From: an uncultured Eubacterium sp.
Lineage (GTDB): Bacteria; Bacillota; Clostridia; Lachnospirales; Lachnospiraceae
Length of the DNA stretch: 22,580 bases
Assembly (NCBI GenBank): GCA_910586045.1
Contig: CAJUIH010000055.1
Span: forward strand, 1 to 22,580
Reading direction: 5' to 3'
In this document: piece after piece, positions 16,517 through 22,580 of the stretch
Position numbering within the stretch: position 1 is the first letter of the stretch
Layout: each line of letters begins with the position of its first letter
Translations under genes and position numbers: made by a program
The notes under the pieces: generated by a model
Databases searched by the model: none
The model's input: the letters and a program-made list of their open reading frames with translations, nothing else
Told to the model about the DNA's origin: nothing

Positions 16517-16545
16517 ATTATATGTAAAATAGAGGGCCGTGTCAA
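16517..16545 (-). promoter_or_regulatory. Consensus sigma-A promoter of the murE operon
   Basis: Reading the minus strand, TTGACA (16545-16540) is followed by a 17-bp spacer and TATAAT (16522-16517). This is an exact match to the housekeeping consensus at optimal spacing. Initiation is expected near 16510, about 25 nt before the murE ATG. The leader is too short for a riboswitch. No extra operator is obvious, although the palindrome at 16581-16631 ends only 35 bp upstream of the -35 box. Confidence 0.92.
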
Positions 16546-16580
16546 ATGGTGAACGGATTTATGTTTGAAATATGGGGATC

Positions 16581-16631
16581 TTTGGAGAGGCGGTTTGCCC
16601 GCCGGCAAGCCGGGCAAACCGCCTCTCCAAA
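16581..16631. repeat. REP-like perfect palindrome, 21-bp stem with 9-nt loop
   Basis: Positions 16581-16601 and 16611-16631 are perfectly complementary over 21 bp, enclosing a 9-nt loop (CCGGCAAGC). The element is much more GC-rich than its surroundings. It is flanked by TTT/AAA but has no T-tract on the minus strand, so it is not a standard terminator. A degenerate partial copy lies in the opposite orientation at 22537-22567. Two copies at intergenic sites suggest a dispersed REP-type family or a small non-autonomous element. Confidence 0.85.
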
Positions 16632-16660
16632 CTAGATTAAATTACAATGATATTTATAGA

Positions 16661-16699
16661 AATCCCGGAAATGCTGGTCAAATAAGCATTTCCGGGATT
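16661..16699 (-). terminator. Terminator hairpin after ogt
   Basis: A perfect 14-bp stem (AATCCCGGAAATGC at 16661-16674, its complement at 16686-16699) surrounds an 11-nt loop and begins 4 bp past the ogt stop codon. On the minus strand it is followed by TCTATAAATAT, only moderately T-rich, so termination may be incomplete. It separates the sugar/ogt unit from the murE promoter. Confidence 0.7.
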
Positions 16700-16703
16700 C
16701 TGT

Positions 16704-17231
16704 TTATCTTTTGTTGTAAACCGGCATTTCCACGTGCTCTAAAGCAAGCAGCCGCTGCTTTTTATCCAAGCCGCCCGCATACCCTGTCAGGCTGCCGTCG
16801 CTTCCAATTACCCGGTGGCAGGGAATGATTATAGCGATTGGATTATGCCCCACCGCGCCGCCTATAGCCTGCGCAGACATCCGGTCGAGACCTTTTTGAC
16901 TGGCAATCCTTTTCGCCAGTTCGCCGTACGTAGTGGTTTTTCCATAGGGGATTTCCAGCAGCAGTTTCCATACATGCATCCGAAACGGCGTGCCGGCAAG
17001 GTGCACCGGAGGTGTAAAATCCGGTTCCTGCCCCGCAAAATAAAGATCCAGCCATCTTTTGGCGGCTTCCAAAACAGACGACTGCTTTTCCCCGCGCTGG
17101 GAGTCCTGATCTATCGCAGATTCATCGGAAAATCCCGCTGTCCCCGCAAACCACAGCCCCGTTAACCCGATCTCGTCCGCAGTCAGAATGATTTCACCGA
17201 GCGGCGATTGATAAATTTTGCTGCCCTGCAT
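16704..17231 (-). CDS. ogt: Methylated-DNA--protein-cysteine S-methyltransferase
   Basis: This suicide DNA-repair protein removes methyl or alkyl groups from O6 of guanine. The 175 residues contain the acceptor motif IPCHRVIG (Cys138), the DNA-binding helix with the Arg-finger region (about 118-130, AQAIGGAVGHNP) and YAGGLDKKQRLLALE. It lacks an AdaA-type N-terminal regulatory domain, hence ogt rather than ada. An N-terminal MGMT ribonuclease-like domain (about 1-75) is present. It starts 32 bp after the GH31 gene with GGAGGAT upstream and is followed at once by a terminator, so it appears to be the last gene of the sugar operon. That is an unusual partner for glycosidases and may simply be hitch-hiking. 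Confidence 0.95.
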   Translation of the reverse strand: MQGSKIYQSPLGEIILTADEIGLTGLWFAGTAGFSDESAIDQDSQRGEKQSSVLEAAKRWLDLYFAGQEPDFTPPVHLAGTPFRMHVWKLLLEIPYGKTTTYGELAKRIASQKGLDRMSAQAIGGAVGHNPIAIIIPCHRVIGSDGSLTGYAGGLDKKQRLLALEHVEMPVYNKR

Positions 17232-17263
17232 TTTTATCCTCCATAAAATAGGTATCGAACGCC

Positions 17264-19708
17264 CTATCCGTTTGCTGTCAGCACTTCACAAACCATCCCC
17301 AATACCGCGGGTTCCAGTTCCATAGCCAGCAGGGATGCCACCGCACCGCTCCCCTGTTTTTTTACCGTATCCAAAATGCGTGCTTTTTCATCATAGGCAG
17401 TCTGCGCTTTTTCCAGCCGTTCGTAACAGCGTCCGGTTATATCCGTTTTTGCGATAGACAGTCCGTTTAAAAAAGCGACGCGGATTGTCTGTCCGATTGA
17501 AATTTCCGGCAGTTCTATAGTCAGCATGGATGTCTGTTTGTCATAAGAGGAATTGGCCGAAATTTGCGCATCTGATACGGTCACCTGCGCCTGCGCCGGG
17601 TCTACGCCGACAAATACAAGTTTCCAGCTTCGTTTCTTTGGCAATACGTCCAGATTTCCGGCTGCTTGTTCGATGACAAACAGGCGGTCCCTATGCTGCC
17701 AGGTTAACTGTGTAGACGCCCAGTTCTGCGGGCTGTCGGATGCCGTATCCCCCGCGTCTTCCCATAAGGTAAACTGCCCGTCGCCTGCCGGAAAGATCCT
17801 GATTTCCATTGCGGACGGATTTTCGGTTACAGGCTGCGGTGTACGTATGTCCTGCATCGGGACAATCGCGCCTGCTTTTAACAATACCGGAATCTGTTCT
17901 ACGCTGCGCCACAAATCCAGCATGCGTCCGCCGCGGTATACCATCCCGTTGAAGAAATCGGCCCAAAGCCCGTCCGGCAGCCAGGTCCGTACGCTTGCCG
18001 CCCTGGCTGCGGGATCCTGCGGATCTGTAATCGGGGAAACCAAAAGCTGCGATCCAAAATAATATTCATTTGGCGCCTCGTACGCCTCGTCCCGCTCTGG
18101 TTCTTTATAATATAACGGCTGGATCAGCGGCTGGTCGTCCACATGTGCCCTGCGGTTCATTGTATACAGATACGGAACCAGCGCATGCCGCAGACGCAGG
18201 TATTCTTCCATGACACTTCTTGTAATCCGGTCAAACCGCCATGGTTCTTTTCCGTTGAATGGATTATCCGTGCTGTGCAGCCGATTGATCGGGGAAAATA
18301 CACCGTACTGTACCCAGCGGGCCATCAGCTCGTCGTCCCGCACGCCCATCATATGGCCGCCGATATCATGGCTCCACCAGCCATAGCCGATATTGCTGGC
18401 CGTATTGGTAAAATACGGCTGGAACCGCAGGCTGTCCCAGGAAATCACCGTATCGCCGGAAAATCCAACCGGATACCGATGGCTCCCTACGCCCGCATAC
18501 CTTGAAAACGTGATCGGCCGACTGCCTTTCCAGGCGCTGTCTAAATAATGGTAATGATTCAGCATCCATAACGGATCCAGGCCCGGCACTTTTGTAACGG
18601 TACCCTGCTGCCAGTCCAGCCACCAGAAGTCTACGCCTTCTTCCTCCAGCGGATGGTGAAGGTCTTTGAGATAGACTTCCATAAACTGCGGATCTGCCGG
18701 ATCGAATGTTACCGCATCCCCGCTGTCCGGATCGATGCCCATTTTTTGCGCAATGTCCCGGTACGGCTTTTCAAAAGCACGCACGCCGTCCGCGGGATGA
18801 ACGTTTAGGGTAATTTTCATGCCGTGTGCATGCAGCCATTTCATAAATCCGGCCGGATCCGGGAAAAATGCCGTATTCCATGTATAGCCGGTCCAGCCGC
18901 TTCCGTATTTTGGATCCACATCGTCTACCAGATGCCAGTCCATATCTACTACCGCGACGGAAAACGGCAGATTTTCGTCTTCAAACCGTTCTATAAGTTC
19001 CTGGTACTCTGTCTGCGTATAACGGTGGTAACGGCTCCACCAGTTGCCAAGGGCATACCGCGGCAGCAGCGGCGTTTTTCCGCACAAATAATAAAAATCT
19101 TTCAGGCAGTCCAGGTAGAGTGTCCCGTATCCAAAGAAATAGTAATCCATAACGCCCGCTGCTCTTGTGGAAATCCATCCGTCTTCGGTCAGTACCATGG
19201 AATGGCTGTGGTCAATAACGGAAAACCCCTCCCTGGAAATCACGCCATGTTCGATCGGAACCTTTCCCGCTATTTTTTCATCGATCGGGTTTGGGCCTTT
19301 GGTACACAGCGTATTATTGTATACATAAGCTCCATCCGCCATATCCAGTGTCCGCGCGGTACCGCCCAAATCCTGCGGCTCTTCGCCGAAATGCCAGGTA
19401 CGGCCGCGGCCGCCGTATACTTTGACCATCAATCCCTGCGGGGTAAATGCTTTGCGGTCATAATGCAGTTCCAGCGCGTCGGTATAGATCACGACTTCCG
19501 ATTCAGTGTCAAGAACCCGAAAATCCGGTACCGGGAAGTCGCGGTTTAATACAGACTGGGTCGCCCGGTCCTCGAATTTTCCGTCTTCGTGATATTCCAG
19601 CCGCAGCAACGCCGGCGTCAGTACGCTAATCCGGTACTTGTCCCCCTGCAGGACCGCTTCCTTTCTGCACATCGGGTGCATCTGCATTTTGTATTGTTCC
19701 ATTCCCAT
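17264..19708 (-). CDS. Glycoside hydrolase family 31 alpha-glycosidase
   Basis: This 814-residue GH31 retaining alpha-glycosidase has no signal peptide and so is probably cytoplasmic. An N-terminal beta-sandwich (about 20-210) leads into the TIM-barrel. The likely nucleophile is D365 in DFWWLDWQQG and the acid/base D419 in VGFSGDT; YGWWSHDIGGH and WVQYGVFSPINRLHS are further barrel motifs. C-terminal beta domains (about 560-740) are followed by an unusual helical tail (about 755-814). The WWLDWQ form of the nucleophile motif differs from the IWNDMNEP type of classical alpha-glucosidases, so the substrate (glucoside, xyloside, galactoside or N-acetylgalactosaminide) cannot be stated. The ATG at 19708 has AAGGAG upstream, inside the 3' end of the DUF89 gene (83-nt overlap). 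Confidence 0.92.
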   Translation of the reverse strand: MGMEQYKMQMHPMCRKEAVLQGDKYRISVLTPALLRLEYHEDGKFEDRATQSVLNRDFPVPDFRVLDTESEVVIYTDALELHYDRKAFTPQGLMVKVYGGRGRTWHFGEEPQDLGGTARTLDMADGAYVYNNTLCTKGPNPIDEKIAGKVPIEHGVISREGFSVIDHSHSMVLTEDGWISTRAAGVMDYYFFGYGTLYLDCLKDFYYLCGKTPLLPRYALGNWWSRYHRYTQTEYQELIERFEDENLPFSVAVVDMDWHLVDDVDPKYGSGWTGYTWNTAFFPDPAGFMKWLHAHGMKITLNVHPADGVRAFEKPYRDIAQKMGIDPDSGDAVTFDPADPQFMEVYLKDLHHPLEEEGVDFWWLDWQQGTVTKVPGLDPLWMLNHYHYLDSAWKGSRPITFSRYAGVGSHRYPVGFSGDTVISWDSLRFQPYFTNTASNIGYGWWSHDIGGHMMGVRDDELMARWVQYGVFSPINRLHSTDNPFNGKEPWRFDRITRSVMEEYLRLRHALVPYLYTMNRRAHVDDQPLIQPLYYKEPERDEAYEAPNEYYFGSQLLVSPITDPQDPAARAASVRTWLPDGLWADFFNGMVYRGGRMLDLWRSVEQIPVLLKAGAIVPMQDIRTPQPVTENPSAMEIRIFPAGDGQFTLWEDAGDTASDSPQNWASTQLTWQHRDRLFVIEQAAGNLDVLPKKRSWKLVFVGVDPAQAQVTVSDAQISANSSYDKQTSMLTIELPEISIGQTIRVAFLNGLSIAKTDITGRCYERLEKAQTAYDEKARILDTVKKQGSGAVASLLAMELEPAVLGMVCEVLTANG

Positions 19709-20600
19709 ATAAATACTCCTTTCTTAATATATAATTTGTGCGGTTTTGCATACAAACGACCGACATAACCGGAATGCCCAGCGGATCGGCGATCAGGCCG
19801 CATTTCGCCATAAACAGAAAAAATAAATTTTCTTTCCCGCAGCCTAACAGCCCTTCATAATTACCCTGCCCTTTACAAATGACCACATCCGCAGTTTGAA
19901 ATAAGTTTTGAAATTTCGGATCTGTACAGTGTAAAACTGTCCCCAGTGAGCCGTCCCCATTCGAAACCACGTCTGCGGCTTGCTGCATGCACACTTGTCC
20001 GGCATCGTCCATTGTAACATCGTTTATAATCGGTTTTCCCCTTACGCCGTACCAGACGTGAAGCTGCGGGTTATATTCTTTCAGCAACAGGATAAAAAAT
20101 TTGTCCAGTACAATTTCCCCGCAGTTGTCTCCCGAATAGAACAGTGTACGGCTATTTTGTACCGCTTTTTGCAGTTTGGCGGCATGATTGATCCGAATCT
20201 GTACAGCGGAAACAGCATGCACCATTTCCTGTAAAACGGCTGCATCAAATGTGTGTTTTACGGCAAAATCAATGATGTTTCCGGCAATGGCAAGCTTCAA
20301 TCCGCATTGGAAACGGTCAGTACTTTGCTCGATCAGCCTGCGGATCGTTTCGGACATTTTTAAAACAAGCTGGTTATACCCGCTTTTGATCTCCTTATAA
20401 GGATCGTCGATTCCCAAGAAATCCACAGCGAGCACCCATAACTCCCCCATGATTTCCGGGTTCGTTTTTGTCCAGTCACAAGATCTTAAATAATCGTCTG
20501 CCAGTTGCAGCAATTGTTTTTCTTTTCCCGCGTCTAACTGCAAAACGGTACTGATTTTTTTCATTTGGTTTTTATCACACAACAAACAATCTTCGTGCAT
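19626..20600 (-). CDS. DUF89 (ARMT1-like) damage-control phosphatase family protein
   Basis: DUF89 proteins are metal-dependent phosphatases proposed to remove damaged or excess phosphometabolites such as sugar phosphates. The 324 residues start with the bacterial-type CLLC motif (C5, C8; CxxCxxxQ). They carry AGNIIDF (107-112), SGDNCGEIVLD (metal-binding D158/N159), RGKPIINDVT (187-196) and ICKGQGNYEG (K243). The family fold should end near VMSVVCMQN (about 286). The remaining 38 residues are low in family resemblance, and the last 27 codons lie inside the GH31 gene, as if an original stop had been lost. It begins 6 bp after the GH20 gene, with AAGGG as its ribosome site. A role in clearing phosphosugars made by this pathway is an inference from context. 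Confidence 0.88.
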   Translation of the reverse strand: MHEDCLLCDKNQMKKISTVLQLDAGKEKQLLQLADDYLRSCDWTKTNPEIMGELWVLAVDFLGIDDPYKEIKSGYNQLVLKMSETIRRLIEQSTDRFQCGLKLAIAGNIIDFAVKHTFDAAVLQEMVHAVSAVQIRINHAAKLQKAVQNSRTLFYSGDNCGEIVLDKFFILLLKEYNPQLHVWYGVRGKPIINDVTMDDAGQVCMQQAADVVSNGDGSLGTVLHCTDPKFQNLFQTADVVICKGQGNYEGLLGCGKENLFFLFMAKCGLIADPLGIPVMSVVCMQNRTNYILRKEYLYGNGTIQNADAPDVQKGSGPAGGQVPD

Positions 20601-20606
20601 AGTCCC

Positions 20607-22475
20607 TTATCCATTTTGCGGACGTGCATCCGCTGGATCAAAACGGGACCGCAGCCTGTCCGCATACCAGAATACCACTTCCTGGATGCGGTACAGCTCT
20701 GATTCCCGGCTGTCGCGCCGCCAAAGCTCTTTATAATAATAAAACCACTCTTCCAGCCTGGACGCAAGTAAACATCCGGTTTCAGCCGTCTGCGGCGGCT
20801 GGGTAACAGCAAACAGATACCGTTCGATTTTCCCAAATAACGCGATTCCTTGAATCGCTACCAGATAGGCATGCGTCAAAGGCCTGGCCGCTTTCGGCAG
20901 ACAGGGCGTCAGCCCATAGAGTTTTCTTTTTACCGCTTCCAGGTTGGCAAGCGACGCATCCAGCCCGTCCAGCCGTTCTTTTGCGAAATCCGGTTCCAGC
21001 CCTTCTTTATATTTTACCAGATCCCCCCATTGGAAACGCCAGCCGTCTGAAATCCGCGCGACGGTCCCGACAAATGTTTCCGTCCTGTCCCCATAAGTAA
21101 TTCTGGAAATCTGACGGTTGCTCTCGTCAAAGGAGTATCCAGTGTCATTCCAGGAAAATGCCGCCGCATAGACCATAGCCGGCAGGCCGAAATCCGGATG
21201 GTTGATATGTCCATAATCGCCCCAGTCCGTCGTCAGGACGCCGGACGCCCCATAGGTCCGCGCATAGGTACACATGCGCCGGATATTTTCAAACGCCGTA
21301 TCCAGGGAATGAACCAACTGGTTCCAGCCGCTGACGCCCGGACACGTATATTGTACGGCGCCTGCCTGCGCAAGCTTTTTTACCGCACGGTCGTCCTGGT
21401 CAGCGTCATATCCCCAGGTCAAACAGATGGTTTCCGGCGCAAGCTCCTTGACCGCCTGCGGGAAATGGCAAATGATATCGCCCCAAAACATGGGGATTTT
21501 TCCTTTGTCCACAAGGAACCGGCACAATTGCTTTACAAAATCGATATACAGTCGGTCCGTTCCTTCCGTTTCGGCGCGCGCCCGGCTCCTTCCCTTTCCA
21601 AGGTCAAAAGTCTCATCCGCCCCAATATTAAAATGTTTGGAAGTAAACAGCGGCAGGTATGCTTCGATGCGTCCTTTGATCCATTCCAGGCTCTGCGGGT
21701 TGGAAACCGCAATCGTATGATGCGCCATCCGGTCTGAAAACCGAAACGGCTCGCCGGCTTCCTGCTCCAGTTCGCACAGATGCCTGAATGAACGGGTACG
21801 CAACACCTTATATAAGTGCCCGAAGCAGGAAAGGCTTGGTACCAGCTCAATTCCAAGCTCCAGACAGTATGCGTCAAGCTCTAAAATATCCTGCGCGCTT
21901 AACGGCGTATCATCCCGCCAGACCTCGCTGCACCCTTCGAACAAAAAGCTGTGTTCAATATAAAGCTGGAGCTGGTTTATTTTATAAAAAGCAAGCTGGC
22001 CCGCGATCCGTTTCAAATAATCCAAGGTCGGAATACGACCCCTGGTAACATCGTAGTAATACCCCCTGTTTTCGATCGCGGGATAATCGCGGATTGATAA
22101 CAACGGCACCATGCCGCCCGTCTGCCGCAGGATTTGCCGCAGCGTCTGTACGGCGTAAAGCAGGCCGCGTTTGCCGCCTCCGACTGCCTGGATGCCGTCT
22201 TTTTCGACATGCAGGCAATATTCCTGTGCGCCAAGCTGTGTATCGATGGATAAGCGCACAGCCGTTTTTTTCGAACTGCCCCTTGTAACCGCGAGGCCAT
22301 AGCCAAGCACATCCCGCAGTTCTGCCTGCAGCAGGCGGGCAGGCGGATAGCCAAACGATCCGCAGGACGGGTCAATCACGATTTTTTGGTCATAGGACAA
22401 GAGAAAAAAAGATCCGGCAGACGAGTTTTGCTGTGGCTGCGGTGTCATTTGCTGCGGTTGTGGAATGAGGTACAT
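20607..22475 (-). CDS. Glycoside hydrolase family 20 beta-N-acetylhexosaminidase-like enzyme
   Basis: The 622-residue protein has a GH20 N-terminal alpha/beta domain (about 30-130, including GGGKRGLLYAVQTLRQIL). The TIM-barrel (about 134-470) contains the catalytic pair D287-E288 in FNIGADETFDLGKG. GH20 enzymes use the substrate 2-acetamido group as nucleophile, with the Asp orienting it and the Glu as acid/base. A Gln/Pro-rich first 20 residues replaces a signal peptide, so it is likely cytoplasmic. A helical C-terminal region (about 500-615) follows. GAAAGGA sits before the ATG. The immediate upstream DNA shows no clear promoter, so the transcript may begin beyond the window. Likely substrates are GlcNAc- or GalNAc-terminated glycans; which one cannot be told from sequence alone. 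Confidence 0.92.
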   Translation of the reverse strand: MYLIPQPQQMTPQPQQNSSAGSFFLLSYDQKIVIDPSCGSFGYPPARLLQAELRDVLGYGLAVTRGSSKKTAVRLSIDTQLGAQEYCLHVEKDGIQAVGGGKRGLLYAVQTLRQILRQTGGMVPLLSIRDYPAIENRGYYYDVTRGRIPTLDYLKRIAGQLAFYKINQLQLYIEHSFLFEGCSEVWRDDTPLSAQDILELDAYCLELGIELVPSLSCFGHLYKVLRTRSFRHLCELEQEAGEPFRFSDRMAHHTIAVSNPQSLEWIKGRIEAYLPLFTSKHFNIGADETFDLGKGRSRARAETEGTDRLYIDFVKQLCRFLVDKGKIPMFWGDIICHFPQAVKELAPETICLTWGYDADQDDRAVKKLAQAGAVQYTCPGVSGWNQLVHSLDTAFENIRRMCTYARTYGASGVLTTDWGDYGHINHPDFGLPAMVYAAAFSWNDTGYSFDESNRQISRITYGDRTETFVGTVARISDGWRFQWGDLVKYKEGLEPDFAKERLDGLDASLANLEAVKRKLYGLTPCLPKAARPLTHAYLVAIQGIALFGKIERYLFAVTQPPQTAETGCLLASRLEEWFYYYKELWRRDSRESELYRIQEVVFWYADRLRSRFDPADARPQNG

Positions 22476-22536
22476 ATTGATTTTCCTTTCTTAGTAACAA
22501 TTCAGTTAAGTGATACGTTTTTGCACGCCGGACGCT

Positions 22537-22567
22537 GGAAGAGACGGTTTGCCCGGCTTGCTGGCGG
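22537..22567. repeat. Degenerate partial copy of the REP-like palindrome
   Basis: The plus strand here matches the minus strand of the element at 16581-16631. CGGTTTGCCCGGCTTGC is identical over 17 nt, with two substitutions and one indel in the rest of about 31 nt. The second arm is missing; after GGCGG the sequence diverges to CCCTCCAG. It lies upstream of the GH20 gene, outside any recognised gene, and may continue past the window edge. Confidence 0.7.
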
Positions 22568-22580
22568 CCCTCCAGAATGG

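Noticed and set aside
16581..16631. Palindrome as an intrinsic terminator
   Set aside because: No T-tract follows on the minus strand, and a separate hairpin 30 bp closer to ogt fits the terminator role better.
18824..19549. 241-residue open frame on the plus strand
   Set aside because: It lies entirely antisense to the GH31 gene, whose catalytic motifs are clear; composition is not protein-like.
22476..22536. Promoter for the GH20 gene
   Set aside because: No pair of boxes near consensus with 16-18 bp spacing was found; the transcript may begin outside the window.

Overview
The window is a gene-dense bacterial segment, and all 17 recognisable genes lie on the minus strand, so it reads right to left. 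It looks like an anaerobic Firmicute of class Clostridia, probably close to Lachnospiraceae. The evidence is a MurE with the DNPR signature of meso-diaminopimelate ligases, a PASTA kinase/PP2C pair (PrkC/Stp), the cluster of TIGR03960 radical SAM protein, TIGR03936 protein and a short RNase G, strong AGGAGG-type ribosome sites, and occasional TTG starts. The family placement is an inference from gene content and order.

Right part (about 22475 to 16661): a four-gene unit in the order GH20 beta-N-acetylhexosaminidase-like enzyme, DUF89 damage-control phosphatase, GH31 alpha-glycosidase, and ogt (O6-alkylguanine-DNA methyltransferase). It is closed by a hairpin terminator just past ogt. No signal peptides are visible, so the glycosidases probably act on imported oligosaccharides. 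A 21-bp perfect-stem palindrome lies just beyond the terminator. A degenerate, inverted half-copy lies at the extreme right edge, so the two copies bracket this sugar module.

Centre and left (16545 to the left edge): a textbook sigma-A promoter (TTGACA, 17 bp, TATAAT) drives murE. After it come priA, def, fmt, a YugP-like membrane zinc protease, rsmB, rlmN, stp, prkC, rsgA, the TIGR03960 radical SAM gene, the TIGR03936 gene and rng. Gaps run from -17 to +124 bp and no convincing terminator separates the genes, so most or all may share transcripts. The theme is growth housekeeping: peptidoglycan precursor synthesis, replication restart, initiator-Met formylation and deformylation, rRNA methylation, 30S subunit maturation, RNA processing, and a wall-sensing kinase with its phosphatase. 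The rsgA gene is followed directly by the TIGR03960/TIGR03936/rng cluster, without the rpe and thiN genes often found after rsgA.

No tRNA, rRNA, CRISPR array, transposase or phage gene was recognised, and no gene-free stretch exceeds 300 bases. Nothing here is clearly a new system. The points most worth a second look are the repeat pair around the sugar operon, the 83-nt DUF89/GH31 overlap, the triplicated Shine-Dalgarno repeat before rlmN, and the non-PASTA C-terminal domain of PrkC.
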